Source: an uncultured Prevotellaceae bacterium (GTDB lineage: Bacteria > Bacteroidota > Bacteroidia > Bacteroidales > Bacteroidaceae). Taken from it: DNA of 64,000 nucleotides. Below the pieces are notes generated by a model, which saw only the letters and a program-made list of their open reading frames with translations, searched no databases and had not been told where the DNA came from. Within the stretch, counting starts at the first letter, position 1, and each line of letters opens with the position of its first letter. Below, piece by piece: positions 1-8,760 of the stretch. The stretch lies in NCBI GenBank assembly GCA_902784615.1, contig CACZVN010000003.1:1-64000 (forward strand), given 5' to 3'. A program made the position numbers and the translations under genes.

Positions 1-25
1 CATATCGGCAACCTCTTGCGATTTG

Positions 26-98
26 TACACCCGCAGGGGCTCGAACCCTGGACACCCTGATTAAGAGTCAGGTGCTCTACCAACTGAGCTACGGGTGC
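26..98 (-). tRNA. tRNA-Lys (anticodon CTT)
   Basis: The minus strand folds into a complete 73-nt cloverleaf: acceptor stem GCACCCG pairing with CGGGTGT (one G-U at the first pair), D arm GCTC/GAGC, anticodon stem CCTGA/TCAGG around the loop CTCTTAA, a five-base variable loop, and T arm CAGGG-TTCGAGC-CCCTG. The anticodon reads CTT, so it decodes AAG lysine codons. CCA is not encoded. It is the downstream copy of a tandem pair; its sequence looks identical to the upstream copy. Confidence 0.97.
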
Positions 99-115
99 AT
101 CATTATTTCAAAAAG

Positions 116-139
116 AAAGGAGGATCGCCTACCTCCTTT
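116..139. other. Hairpin between the two tRNA genes
   Basis: AAAGGAGG (116-123) and CCTCCTTT (132-139) form a perfect 8-bp stem with an 8-base loop in the 42-nt inter-tRNA spacer. It could be a processing signal for the dicistronic precursor. There is no T-run, so a terminator is unlikely. Confidence 0.5.
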
Positions 140-140
140 G

Positions 141-213
141 TACACCCGCAGGGGCTCGAACCCTGGACACCCTGATTAAGAGTCAGGTGCTCTACCAACT
201 GAGCTACGGGTGC
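141..213 (-). tRNA. tRNA-Lys (anticodon CTT), upstream copy
   Basis: Second 73-nt cloverleaf, with the same acceptor, D, anticodon and T arms as its neighbour and anticodon CTT. It is first in the transcription unit: a good Bacteroidota promoter lies just upstream at 236-267 on the same strand. The 42-nt spacer to the next tRNA contains a hairpin that could guide processing. Confidence 0.97.
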
Positions 214-235
214 ATCCTTTTTTCTTTAGCGGGTG

Positions 236-267
236 CAAAGGTACTCACTTTTTTTGATTCCACCAAA
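236..267 (-). promoter_or_regulatory. Promoter of the tRNA-Lys pair
   Basis: On the minus strand TTTG (264-267) is followed after 20 bases by TACCTTTG (236-243). This matches the Bacteroidota -33/-7 pattern TTTG and TAnnTTTG. It sits about 20 bases before the first tRNA. Confidence 0.75.
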
Positions 268-295
268 CTTTTTGGGGAAATTCTTCTGAAAAAGT

Positions 296-1777
296 TTATT
301 GCACCGTAGCGTGGAAGCCTTCCAGGTTTTCATAGCGGCGACGCATCATCCGCGTATAGATGTTCCTGATCCATAGTGGATGGGTCACGATGAAGCACAG
401 TCCCAACGTAATCATAAAGATATAAGTGCCTGTTTCACCGATGGTAATAAAGCCGATGGCGGCTATCGCACCAGGGCCGAAGAGCGCAATCATCTCAATG
501 ACGAGTTGCATGCCGTTCTCGAAGTTTCCCTTGGCCGTCATCTTCTGCTGGAGAGGGAGCGTCTGCTTGTTATAGACGGCCAACTGGAAGATTACGAAAT
601 GAAGGAGTCCTGCCGTGATCGACATATAAGCCAGTAGCATGAGAATGGTGAACTTACCCGTGAATACGGCTGGCAGCATGATGATAAAGGGTATCAGGAG
701 AATAGCACTATAGAACCAGAACTTCGCCTTTAATAAGGCGATGATATTCTCGCGATGTATCATGAGCAGGTCGATATAGTTACCCTCCTGTCCCATGATT
801 TTGATCAGGGTGGTGACACTGTAGATGGCAAAACAGTAGATACACCAGAAATTGATCATGACGGCGTTGTCGTACATCGGTGTATAGGCCACTAACGAAG
901 ACATCACCACAATCAAGACGAGGCTCATGATGCAACGGCTCTTCATGGTCTTGTTGCGGATATTCGACTTGAGTTCAATCTTCAGGTATTCGCCGATGAG
1001 TCCAAAGCGGTTGAAGAAAGAGAACTGCGACACATGCTTCAGAGCCCGTTCGCCCTTCTTAAAGATCTCCTCATAGACGTATTTGAACTGGAAATGACGG
1101 TTGACATAGAACAGGCCCACCAGTAGTACCAATATCACAGGGATCAGATAACAGCTTCGGCCAAACTCTGCGTAGGTGTCGATCAGCTTTCCCAATGTTT
1201 TATTACTAAAGTCCAGCAACAACGGTATGAAGGGGATCAGGTAGAAGGCAATGGCCGCCAACCACCACCACACCTTTCTGTTGATCAGCGTACGGAAGAA
1301 CAGATAGATCTGACTGTTCAGCATGATGAGCAACATGGCGCCCACCAGTTCGGCCAGTGTTGGCCAGAAGCCGGCTCCTGCCAGGAGGATGACGTAGGAG
1401 TAGGGCAGGAACATGGCCAACCACAGGAAATTATAGCCACTGAGATGCGATGAAATCAGGAAACACTCGATGGCTGTATAACGCGAGATGGGTTGCAGGA
1501 TATAGGGCTTTACCATCATGCCAGGCGTCGTCTGGAAGATAAAGCGCAGCAGGAAGTCGATCACCATGATGAAAGGCATTACCGAGATCATCCGTCCGGC
1601 CTCACCATCGGCCGTCATGGCAATGAGCACACCATATAAGATAAGGTAAAGGGCAAAGAAGGCACCACCGAAATAGGTCAGGGCCTTCGCCCATTTGTTT
1701 TGTTCGAAAACAGGACTACGCTTATAGCTAAGGTTTGTATTTTTCCTTAAAAGTCTGTATAACTGAAACTTATTCAT
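296..1777 (-). CDS. Multi-pass membrane protein, DUF5687-like
   Basis: A 493-residue integral membrane protein with roughly ten hydrophobic helices separated by short basic loops (for example the Arg-rich stretch near residue 475). The overall look matches the Bacteroidota DUF5687 family, which resembles ABC-exporter permease subunits, but no function is established and no ATPase partner is adjacent. The start codon overlaps the stop of the lolA-like gene (ATGA, 4 nt), so the two are translationally coupled and probably cotranscribed with ftsK. Family assignment is from memory of the sequence type and is only moderately sure; that it is a polytopic membrane protein is certain. Confidence 0.7.
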   Translation of the reverse strand: MNKFQLYRLLRKNTNLSYKRSPVFEQNKWAKALTYFGGAFFALYLILYGVLIAMTADGEAGRMISVMPFIMVIDFLLRFIFQTTPGMMVKPYILQPISRYTAIECFLISSHLSGYNFLWLAMFLPYSYVILLAGAGFWPTLAELVGAMLLIMLNSQIYLFFRTLINRKVWWWLAAIAFYLIPFIPLLLDFSNKTLGKLIDTYAEFGRSCYLIPVILVLLVGLFYVNRHFQFKYVYEEIFKKGERALKHVSQFSFFNRFGLIGEYLKIELKSNIRNKTMKSRCIMSLVLIVVMSSLVAYTPMYDNAVMINFWCIYCFAIYSVTTLIKIMGQEGNYIDLLMIHRENIIALLKAKFWFYSAILLIPFIIMLPAVFTGKFTILMLLAYMSITAGLLHFVIFQLAVYNKQTLPLQQKMTAKGNFENGMQLVIEMIALFGPGAIAAIGFITIGETGTYIFMITLGLCFIVTHPLWIRNIYTRMMRRRYENLEGFHATVQ

Positions 1778-2370
1778 CTTAGATCAATTACTTCTGCTTG
1801 TGGGAAATCCTTGGCGTTGAAACGGAACTGGCTATCAGAGATATTCTGTTTTTTGAGGTCCGTAATATCGAAGATCGTCCATTTTGTTCCCTGAAGGAGT
1901 TTCACCTGGGTAGGCTGGTATGATGATTTATTGACAGTAATAAACAACTCACGAATCTTCTTGTCCTTTGAAGAGGCTGTGAGATGGACGATATAGTCCT
2001 TGCCAGCCTTGTTCAGCGTACAGTCATAACCACTCTTGTAGAGGTTAATGAAGTTATAGGGGTTGATGGCCTGAAGCTGTGCTTCCGTGGGAGTTGTCAC
2101 GTTCACCTCATCATTATTTTTCATATAGGTCCACTGTGTTTTACCATCAAACCAAATGATGGCCTGGGGTGTCGTCGCATGAAACTTCCTGCCCTTCACG
2201 AGGAGGGTACCACTGGTGTTACCCATACCACCAGTCATCCTAAAGTTTGCCTGTACGCCAGACTTCACCGTAATATTGGCAGCAGCCTTGTCAAGCACCT
2301 CTCTGGCTGTCTGACCAAAGGTTGTGGCGCAGAAAAGAACTGTTGTTATCAGAAAACATAATCTTTTCAT
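1774..2370 (-). CDS. lolA: LolA-like outer membrane lipoprotein carrier
   Basis: A 198-residue secreted protein. Residues 1-19 form a signal peptide ending TTFGQ, followed by the LolA-type fold opening (AREVLDKAAANI). LolA ferries lipoproteins across the periplasm from LolCDE; Bacteroidota carry LolA-like proteins without an obvious LolB. The body shows the alternating beta-strand pattern of the family, including a central NPYNFINLYKSGYD segment. It lies 10 nt after the ftsK stop and overlaps the next gene by 4 nt, so it is in an operon with both. Length is normal. It could instead be one of several LolA paralogues with a narrower client range. Confidence 0.8.
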   Translation of the reverse strand: MKRLCFLITTVLFCATTFGQTAREVLDKAAANITVKSGVQANFRMTGGMGNTSGTLLVKGRKFHATTPQAIIWFDGKTQWTYMKNNDEVNVTTPTEAQLQAINPYNFINLYKSGYDCTLNKAGKDYIVHLTASSKDKKIRELFITVNKSSYQPTQVKLLQGTKWTIFDITDLKKQNISDSQFRFNAKDFPQAEVIDLR

Positions 2371-2380
2371 CTCAAATCAC

Positions 2381-4843
2381 TTATCTTAGACTATTTAACA
2401 AATTATTCAGACTATTCTCATCCTGAATCATCACCTCACGGGGCTTCGATCCCATGGCGGCTCCAACAACACCGGCCTTCTCTAACTGATCCATCAGGCG
2501 GCCTGCACGGTTGTAACCGATGGCAAACTTACGTTGAATGAGTGAGGTGCTTCCGCTTTGTTCACGAACGATCAGGCGGGCGGCATCCTCGAAGAGAGGA
2601 TCGAGATGTGCCATATCCACATCCTTGCTGCCACCATCGCCCATATCGGACTCTGGCATATCAGGCTCAGGCAGTTCAAACGGCTCACCATAACTCTGCT
2701 GATCAGCGATGAATTCGTTGATTCTCTCCACCTCAGGGGTATCCACAAAGGCGCACTGCACACGTACTGGCTCAGCACCATTGAGGAAGAGCATATCACC
2801 ACGTCCGATCAGTTGCTGTGCTCCCGTACGGTCGAGAATGGTCTTTGAGTCGATACCTGCACTGACCTTAAAGGCGATACGGGCAGGGAAGTTGGCCTTG
2901 ATATTACCAGTGATAATCGTCGTGGTAGGACGCTGGGTGGCAATCACCATGTGGATACCTACGGCACGGGCCAACTGAGCGATACGGGCGATGGGGAGCT
3001 CGATCTCCTTGCCTGCCGTCATGATCAGATCACCGAATTCATCGATAATCACCACAATATATGGCATATAGCCGTGACCACCGCGAGGCGGTATCTTGCG
3101 GTCGATGAATTTCTTATTGTATTCCTTGATATTACGCGCGCCAACCTCCTTGAGCAGGTCGTAACGGGTATCCATCAACTTACAGAGCGAGTTCAGCGTG
3201 CGTACCACCTTCGTCACATCAGTGATAATGGGATCTGCATCCTCATCAGGCACCTTGGCGAGGAAGTGGTTGATCAGCGGATTATAGATGGAGAATTCCA
3301 CCTTCTTCGGATCCACGAGCACGATCTTCAATTCGGCAGGATGCTTCTTATATAATAAGGAGGTAACTATGGCGTTCAAACCGACAGATTTACCCTGACC
3401 AGTAGCACCAGCCACGAGCAAGTGAGGCGCCTTGGCTAAGTCGAACATGAACACCTCGTTGGTAATCGTCTTACCTAAAGCACAAGGTAATTCCATTTGT
3501 GCTTCCTGGAATTTCTTGGAGTTAAGTATCGATTCCATCGAAACGATCGATGGTTTTGCATTAGGCACCTCAATACCCACCGTACCCTTACCAGGGATAG
3601 GAGCAATAATACGAATGCCGAGTGCTGCCAGCGAGAGGGCGATATCGTCTTCCAGATTCTTTACCTTGGCGATACGTACACCTGGTGCCAGAGTGATTTC
3701 GTAGAGTGTGATGGTGGGACCCACCGTTGCCTTGATACTGGCAATCTCCACGCCGAAGTTACGAAGCACCTGCACAATCCTGTCTTTGTTGGCCGTCTGC
3801 TCAGCCATGTCGATGTATGGCTTGCCATCGTCATCGTATTTTTTCAATAGGTCGAGGGTCGGGTAGCGGTAATTCTCCAAGTCGCGCTTGGGATCGTAGG
3901 GTTCCAGATTCTTCATATCGGCGAAAGCCTTCTCGTTGGCCTTCTCTTCTGAGCCTGCCACTTCGATCTCCATACCTACCTCGTCGTCTGTCGATGGCTC
4001 AGCAGTCTTCTTCGGCTTTACAACAGGTTCCCTTTCATCTTCATATCCTTTATCAATTACGACAGCCTCTCCATCCTCCTTGAATTCAACAGTCTGGGTG
4101 GCAGGGTCGTCAAAGTATTGTGGATCATCATCCGGTTCTATCTGATTTGAATATGGGTCTGGTGTTTCGTTGGGGTCGTTATTCGTAATCTTGAATTTAA
4201 CCTTATCGAGAAACCTGCTCGGGTTCAGTAGTTTACGGATAAAGAAAACAGTCTCTGCACTGACGTATGTCAGGAAGATGATAGCCGTTAGACCTAAGAT
4301 GGCTGTCAGTCCTGGTGCTCCCACCAGATTCTCAATGTAATGGCATATATAGAGCCCATGGTCTCCGCCAGGGTTATAGCAGGTATCACCAAGGAACGGT
4401 GAGAGGAACTTAGCCAGTGTGACAGATGCCCAGATCATCAGAATCATCAGGGCCAGGAACCATTTCAGCAGGTTCACGCGATAGGCACGTATCAGGTGGA
4501 TGCCCAGCAAAAGGATGAAAAGCGGTATCAGGAAGGCGGGCAGTCCGAAACAACGCTTAATGAAATACCAGGAGGCGTATGCGCCGATGCTGCCACAGGT
4601 ATTCGTAAACTCATGGTTCTGGTTGAGCACCTCACCCTCACGCGGATCTTCTATCAGACTCTGGTCTGCCGCTCCTGTCGTGAAATAGGAGACAAATGCC
4701 AGTGTCAGGTAAATGGCAACAACGACAAGCAGGATGCCTATAGTAAAACTCAACCGCTCGTCTTGGAATATATGTTTAATGCCTTGGAACCCTGAACGTC
4801 CAGAGCTGTTTTTTACCTTTTTATCATTCTTTTTCTTGGCCAT
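2381..4843 (-). CDS. ftsK: DNA translocase FtsK/SpoIIIE
   Basis: An 820-residue motor that pumps chromosome ends through the closing septum and activates dimer resolution. The N-terminal quarter has four transmembrane helices after a basic start (MAKKKNDKK), then an acidic linker, then the RecA-like motor with Walker A (AGATGQGKSVGL), Walker B (VVIIDEFGDL) and the C-terminal winged-helix gamma domain (SLIQRKFAIGYNRAGRLMDQLE). The reading frame stays open another 20 codons upstream to 4903, but I chose ATG at 4843: the only good -7 box on this strand (4871-4878) lies inside that extension, so the longer form would not be transcribed from it. First gene of a three-gene operon with lolA and the membrane protein. 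Confidence 0.95.
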   Translation of the reverse strand: MAKKKNDKKVKNSSGRSGFQGIKHIFQDERLSFTIGILLVVVAIYLTLAFVSYFTTGAADQSLIEDPREGEVLNQNHEFTNTCGSIGAYASWYFIKRCFGLPAFLIPLFILLLGIHLIRAYRVNLLKWFLALMILMIWASVTLAKFLSPFLGDTCYNPGGDHGLYICHYIENLVGAPGLTAILGLTAIIFLTYVSAETVFFIRKLLNPSRFLDKVKFKITNNDPNETPDPYSNQIEPDDDPQYFDDPATQTVEFKEDGEAVVIDKGYEDEREPVVKPKKTAEPSTDDEVGMEIEVAGSEEKANEKAFADMKNLEPYDPKRDLENYRYPTLDLLKKYDDDGKPYIDMAEQTANKDRIVQVLRNFGVEIASIKATVGPTITLYEITLAPGVRIAKVKNLEDDIALSLAALGIRIIAPIPGKGTVGIEVPNAKPSIVSMESILNSKKFQEAQMELPCALGKTITNEVFMFDLAKAPHLLVAGATGQGKSVGLNAIVTSLLYKKHPAELKIVLVDPKKVEFSIYNPLINHFLAKVPDEDADPIITDVTKVVRTLNSLCKLMDTRYDLLKEVGARNIKEYNKKFIDRKIPPRGGHGYMPYIVVIIDEFGDLIMTAGKEIELPIARIAQLARAVGIHMVIATQRPTTTIITGNIKANFPARIAFKVSAGIDSKTILDRTGAQQLIGRGDMLFLNGAEPVRVQCAFVDTPEVERINEFIADQQSYGEPFELPEPDMPESDMGDGGSKDVDMAHLDPLFEDAARLIVREQSGSTSLIQRKFAIGYNRAGRLMDQLEKAGVVGAAMGSKPREVMIQDENSLNNLLNSLR

Positions 4844-4870
4844 AATCTGTTTGTTTACACAAATTTGATG

Positions 4871-4878
4871 CAAAAGTA
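4871..4878 (-). promoter_or_regulatory. -7 box of the ftsK operon
   Basis: Minus-strand TACTTTTG fits TAnnTTTG. It lies 28 bases upstream of the ATG at 4843 and within the longer ftsK reading frame, which decides against the upstream start. The -33 element is not clear. Confidence 0.65.
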
Positions 4879-4921
4879 GTCGAAAAAAGTCAGATTTCAT
4901 CATAAAATGCTGTTTTTTTTG

Positions 4922-4929
4922 TAATTTTG
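4922..4929 (+). promoter_or_regulatory. -7 box of the exonuclease-tilS operon
   Basis: TAATTTTG fits TAnnTTTG and ends only nine bases before the ATG at 4939, so the transcript should have almost no leader. It is back to back with the ftsK promoter, about 43 bases away. Confidence 0.65.
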
Positions 4930-4938
4930 CACCAAGAA

Positions 4939-5604
4939 ATGAAAAAGTTAATATATAATAAGATTGATAAGGATACTATCGGCAAGCTGAAGAAGGTCGT
5001 TTTCTACGGGAAGATCATAGTTGTCTATACACCTCAGGAGGCGGAAAAAGCGGTTGATTATCTATTGTCGCAACCCATTCTCGGTTTTGACACGGAGACG
5101 CGACCGTCGTTTGAGAAAGGGAAGCAATACAAATGCGCTCTGTTGCAGGTGGCCACGACGACCAGTTGTTTTCTCTTCCGACTCAATCAGTTGGGAATGT
5201 GCCCTGCCGTACAGCGGTTATTGAGTGATACCAAAGTGACAAAGGTGGGTTTGGCATGGAACAATGACCTGTTGTCTCTCCACCAGTTGGGACCTTTTGA
5301 CGTAGGGACATTCGTAGATCTGCAGGATATGGTGAAGAAGATTGGTATCGAAGACCAGAGTCTGGTGAAGATATACGCGAACCTTTTTAATGAGCGGATC
5401 AGCAAGACCGACCGTCTCTCCAACTGGGAGCGCGATGTGCTGAAGGACAGCCAGAAGGTCTATGCAGCGATTGATGCCTGGGCCTGTATCCGCATCTATC
5501 AGGAGATATTGCGTCTAATAGCAACGAAAGATTACGAATTGATCGTGAAAATACCAGAAGTTATTAATGAGAATGATGAAACAAATATATCTGAAACGAG
5601 GTAA
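4939..5604 (+). CDS. 3'-5' exonuclease domain protein (DEDD, RNase D-like)
   Basis: A 221-residue single-domain DnaQ/RNase D-type 3'-5' exonuclease. The DEDD acidic residues are visible: GFDTET (ExoI, D and E) near residue 50, the ExoII asparagine/aspartate in LAWNNDL near 110, and AAIDAWACIRIYQ (ExoIII Asp) near 180. Small proteins like this process RNA 3' ends or nicked DNA; the substrate is unknown. An in-frame TTG at 4927 falls inside the promoter -7 box, so ATG 4939 is the start. The 3' end overlaps the next gene by 29 nt, indicating translational coupling with the rRNA methyltransferase. Confidence 0.85.
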   Translation: MKKLIYNKIDKDTIGKLKKVVFYGKIIVVYTPQEAEKAVDYLLSQPILGFDTETRPSFEKGKQYKCALLQVATTTSCFLFRLNQLGMCPAVQRLLSDTKVTKVGLAWNNDLLSLHQLGPFDVGTFVDLQDMVKKIGIEDQSLVKIYANLFNERISKTDRLSNWERDVLKDSQKVYAAIDAWACIRIYQEILRLIATKDYELIVKIPEVINENDETNISETR

Positions 5605-6754
5605 GGAGGAGAGTCTGCTCAGGTTCCATCCCTGGGTGTTCTCTGGTGCTATCCAACAGGCTGATAATGGAATCGAGGAAGGTGAACTGGTACGTGTTCT
5701 CACCAGTCAGGGCGATTTCATCGCTATCGGACACTATCAGATTGGCTCTATTGCTGTGCGCGTACTATCTTTCCAGGATGTGCCCATTGATGAGGATTTC
5801 TGGCAGTCGCGTTTGGCTTCAGCATTGAAAATGCGCCAATCCATCGGCATCGCCGACAATCCTGACAATAATACCTATCGTCTGGTACATGGTGAGGGTG
5901 ATCTGTTACCTGGCCTTGTCATTGATGTATATGGTAAAACGGCGGTGATGCAGGCCCATAGTGTTGGTATGCACGTCTGTCGAATGGATATCGCCAGTCA
6001 ATTAAAGGCAGTGATGGGATCCCGTTTGGAGAATGTCTATTATAAGAGTGAGACCACCTTGCCCTTCAAGGCCGATCTGGGTCAGGAGAATGGCTTTATC
6101 TATGGCGGAAGTGAGGATAACATCGCCATTGAGAACGGTCTGAAATTCTATGTCGATTGGCTTCGTGGTCAGAAGACGGGTTTCTTTGTGGACCAGCGGG
6201 AAAACCGTTCCCTGTTGGAGAGATTTGCCAAAGACAAACGGGTTCTGAATATGTTCTGTTATACAGGTGGTTTCTCATTCTATGCCATGCGGGGTGGGGC
6301 GCAACTTGTCCATTCTGTCGATAGCAGTGCCAAGGCCATTGAACTCACTAACCGTAATGTGGAACTGAATTTCCCTGGCGACAGCCGTCATCAGGCTTTC
6401 TGCGAGGATGCCTTCAAGTATCTCGAAGAGGCTGGCGACCAGTATGACCTGATTATCCTTGATCCCCCTGCCTTTGCTAAGCACCGTGGGGCACTTCATA
6501 ACGCCCTCAAAGGCTATACCCGTCTGAATAACAAGGCTTTTCAGAAGATTCAGCCTGGTGGTATCCTCTTTACGTTCAGTTGTTCGCAGGTCGTGACAAA
6601 GGACAATTTCCGCAATGCCGTCTTTACGGCAGCTGCTCAGGCTGGTAGGAATGTGCGTATCCTGCATCAGCTCCATCAGCCGGCTGATCACCCCATCAAT
6701 ATTTATCATCCTGAAGGCGAATACCTCAAGGGACTTGTACTCTATGTTGAATAA
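5576..6754 (+). CDS. Class I SAM-dependent rRNA methyltransferase (RlmI-like)
   Basis: A 392-residue protein with an N-terminal PUA domain (residues 1-75, KRGKEESLLRFHPWVFSGAI) and a C-terminal Rossmann methyltransferase: VLNMFCYTGGFSFYA is the SAM-binding motif I and LIILDPPAFAK the catalytic DPP-type motif, followed by the FTFSCS motif with the catalytic cysteine of m5C enzymes. This layout is that of RlmI, which methylates a cytosine in 23S rRNA. Three in-frame ATGs (5567, 5573, 5576) are possible; homologues begin MK, so I use 5576. It overlaps both neighbours, forming a tight RNA-modification operon. Confidence 0.85.
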   Translation: MKQIYLKRGKEESLLRFHPWVFSGAIQQADNGIEEGELVRVLTSQGDFIAIGHYQIGSIAVRVLSFQDVPIDEDFWQSRLASALKMRQSIGIADNPDNNTYRLVHGEGDLLPGLVIDVYGKTAVMQAHSVGMHVCRMDIASQLKAVMGSRLENVYYKSETTLPFKADLGQENGFIYGGSEDNIAIENGLKFYVDWLRGQKTGFFVDQRENRSLLERFAKDKRVLNMFCYTGGFSFYAMRGGAQLVHSVDSSAKAIELTNRNVELNFPGDSRHQAFCEDAFKYLEEAGDQYDLIILDPPAFAKHRGALHNALKGYTRLNNKAFQKIQPGGILFTFSCSQVVTKDNFRNAVFTAAAQAGRNVRILHQLHQPADHPINIYHPEGEYLKGLVLYVE

Positions 6755-8081
6755 AGTTGCTGATTTCATCGGGAAGCACCGGCTTCTGTCCCACGACGGT
6801 CTCCATCTTGTAGCACTGAGTGGTGGGGCTGACAGTGTGGCGCTCCTGTTGATTCTCCAACGGTTAGGCTATCGGATCGAGGCTGCTCATTGCAATTTCC
6901 ACCTGCGAGGAGAAGAGAGTGACAGAGACGAGGACTTTGTGAAATCGCTCTGTAAGAGATATGGTGTTCCTCTTCATGTAATCCACTTTGACACAAAGGA
7001 ATATGCGTCTATACATCAAGTAAGCATTGAGATGGCTGCCCGTGATCTTCGTTACGGATATTTCCGTCAACTTTGTCAGGATCTTGGTGCTGCTTCCGTA
7101 TGCGTGGCCCATCATCGTGACGATGCGGTGGAAACACTGCTGATGAATCTTTTGCGAGGCAGTGGTATTCACGGTCTGACAGGCATTCGTCCGAAGAATG
7201 GCCAGATTGTCCGTCCGTTACTCTGCGTCTGTCGTGAGGAAATAGAGGAATATCTCCATTCCATCGGACAGGATTATGTTACTGATTCTACAAATTTGGT
7301 TGACGATGTGGTACGTAATAAGATCCGACTACGAATCCTACCGCTTTTAAAGGAGATCAATCCCAAGGTTTCGGAAAATATCAGTAAGACAGCCCAATAT
7401 CTTTGTGAGGCAGAGAGGGTTTTCGATGAATCCATCGCTAAACAGAAGGCCGAACTCATACAAACTGATCCGAATGGATTCCCACAGAGCGTATCAATCC
7501 CACATCTCTTGGAACAGCCTTCTCCTGAGTACTTCCTCCACGAATGGTTGTTACCTTATGGCTTTAATGCTCAGCAAACCGAACAGATTTTCTCCCAACT
7601 CACGGGAGAATCGGGTAGGGAGTTTCTGACATCCACCCATACACTGGTGATCGATCGCGAGACCCTGATCCTGGTGCCTCTTCAGCCACCGATGAAAACG
7701 ATAAAAATACCTGAGGAAGGTCGTTATCGCTATAATGAGGAGATCTGTTTTGATGTCAGCCTGACAAACGAGATCAGTATCTCGAAATCCGACGATTGTG
7801 TGACACTGGATGCAGCGACGGTCCGTTTTCCTCTCACCGTACGTCCCGTGCAGACAGGCGATCGTTTCTGTCCGTTTGGTATGGAGGGACATCGTCTTGT
7901 CAGCGACTTCCTGACTGATTGCAAACGATCACTGATAGACAAACGCCGTCAGTTAGTGGTGACAGACCGTGATGGCCAGATTATCTGGGTTGTTGGTCTC
8001 AGGAGTGACAACCGCTTCAGGGTGACCGAAAAGACGTTGGAAATCATGCGTCTGACCATTAGCAAAGGAGTCAACTCGTAA
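6744..8081 (+). CDS. tilS: tRNA(Ile)-lysidine synthase
   Basis: A 445-residue cytoplasmic enzyme that attaches lysine to C34 of tRNA-Ile2 using ATP, converting its decoding from AUG to AUA. The PP-loop ATPase motif SGGADSV is at residues 24-30 (LVALSGGADSVALLL); the family motif HCNFHLRGEESDRDE and the AHHRDDAVET motif follow. The C-terminal third is the tRNA-binding TilS C domain (RPVQTGDRFCPFGMEG). The frame is open upstream to 6615 inside rlmI, but homologues begin just before the PP-loop, so ATG 6744, overlapping the rlmI stop by 11 nt, is the likely start. Essential in most bacteria. Confidence 0.93.
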   Translation: MLNKVADFIGKHRLLSHDGLHLVALSGGADSVALLLILQRLGYRIEAAHCNFHLRGEESDRDEDFVKSLCKRYGVPLHVIHFDTKEYASIHQVSIEMAARDLRYGYFRQLCQDLGAASVCVAHHRDDAVETLLMNLLRGSGIHGLTGIRPKNGQIVRPLLCVCREEIEEYLHSIGQDYVTDSTNLVDDVVRNKIRLRILPLLKEINPKVSENISKTAQYLCEAERVFDESIAKQKAELIQTDPNGFPQSVSIPHLLEQPSPEYFLHEWLLPYGFNAQQTEQIFSQLTGESGREFLTSTHTLVIDRETLILVPLQPPMKTIKIPEEGRYRYNEEICFDVSLTNEISISKSDDCVTLDAATVRFPLTVRPVQTGDRFCPFGMEGHRLVSDFLTDCKRSLIDKRRQLVVTDRDGQIIWVVGLRSDNRFRVTEKTLEIMRLTISKGVNS

Positions 8082-8121
8082 CATTTTTGCCCAAAAATTT
8101 GTTTCTTTACAGACTTATTCG

Positions 8122-8129
8122 TATCTTTG
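8122..8129 (+). promoter_or_regulatory. -7 box of the 8136 lipoprotein gene
   Basis: TATCTTTG matches TAnnTTTG perfectly. Only six bases (CAGCGA) separate it from the ATG at 8136, so the message is predicted to start at or within a few bases of the start codon. Confidence 0.7.
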
Positions 8130-8135
8130 CAGCGA

Positions 8136-8654
8136 ATGAAGGATCTTAAAATCATAATTACCTTAGCTATTGCAATGACAGTCATGCTGGGTGGTTGCGG
8201 AGGTCAGCAACAACCCAAGTCATACGTGACAGAGTTGACAAGTGATGACAGCATGACTATCAAGATGGGACAGTGGGATCTCATCAAGTATCATAGCGAC
8301 AAGTTGGGGATGGATATCAACTATCCTTCTTTCTTGCACCATCAGCAATTACCGAGTGAGACATCACAGGAAGTCTTTATTGCAGACGATATCTCCATTT
8401 CAGTCGTTGTGGATTCCCTGAATGGTATGAATTACAGTGCTGGTCAGCAGATGATGGGTATGGGGGCCGACCTGGTGGATGTAGGCGATGACTATAGTAT
8501 CCAAACTGGTTCGGAAGATAACTGGGACTATTATGGTAAGGTGATTGACGATGACACGATACGTATCGTCACGGTCATGCTGCGATATGCGCCAAGTCAT
8601 TCCGAGGCGGTGGAACCGCTGAGGGAATGGGTGAATCAGTTTAAAGTGAAATAA
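8136..8654 (+). CDS. Small lipoprotein of unknown function
   Basis: A 172-residue protein with a signal peptide and a lipobox ending LGGC near residue 19, so it should be lipid-anchored after cleavage. The mature part is acidic and shows no domain I recognise; it contains KYHSDKLGMDINYPSFL and a C-terminal amphipathic segment. Homologous small lipoproteins are common in Prevotella. I chose ATG 8136 because the in-frame TTG at 8127 is part of the -7 box and because starting later would destroy the signal peptide. It is monocistronic: a bidirectional hairpin follows three bases after the stop. Confidence 0.75.
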   Translation: MKDLKIIITLAIAMTVMLGGCGGQQQPKSYVTELTSDDSMTIKMGQWDLIKYHSDKLGMDINYPSFLHHQQLPSETSQEVFIADDISISVVVDSLNGMNYSAGQQMMGMGADLVDVGDDYSIQTGSEDNWDYYGKVIDDDTIRIVTVMLRYAPSHSEAVEPLREWVNQFKVK

Positions 8655-8656
8655 AG

Positions 8657-8694
8657 ATCCCTCGCCAATTGGCGAGGGATTCTTTTATTTAACA
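8657..8694. terminator. Bidirectional terminator between convergent genes
   Basis: ATCCCTCGCC (8657-8666), AATT, GGCGAGGGAT (8671-8680) form a perfect 24-base palindrome with a GC-rich 10-bp stem. On the plus strand it is followed by TCTTTTATTT, a good intrinsic terminator for the lipoprotein gene; it may also serve rpiB on the other strand. Confidence 0.85.
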
Positions 8695-8700
8695 GGGATT

Positions 8701-8760
8701 TTGACCTTCGGTCGAGATTGCTCACGCTCGGAAATGTGAGCGAGTTCTCATTTCTCTTGC
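8701..8760 (-). repeat. Short repeat element at the rpiB 3' end
   Basis: The minus strand from the last rpiB codons onward reads GATTAAGCAAGA, then a hairpin (GCTCAC 8720-8725 with GTGAGC 8736-8741), then CGAGCGTGAGCAATCTCGACC. The same order of blocks, with GATTAAGCGAGA and CGAGCGAAAGCAGACTCGACC (17 of 21 identical), occurs at 46174-46232. It therefore appears to be one of two diverged copies of a dispersed element. Confidence 0.5.

Noticed and set aside
4844..4903. 20-residue N-terminal extension of FtsK
   Set aside because: The promoter -7 box lies inside it, and MAKKKNDKK is the typical FtsK start.
8127..8135. TTG start for the lipoprotein at 8136
   Set aside because: The TTG is the end of the TATCTTTG promoter box and cannot be in the transcript.
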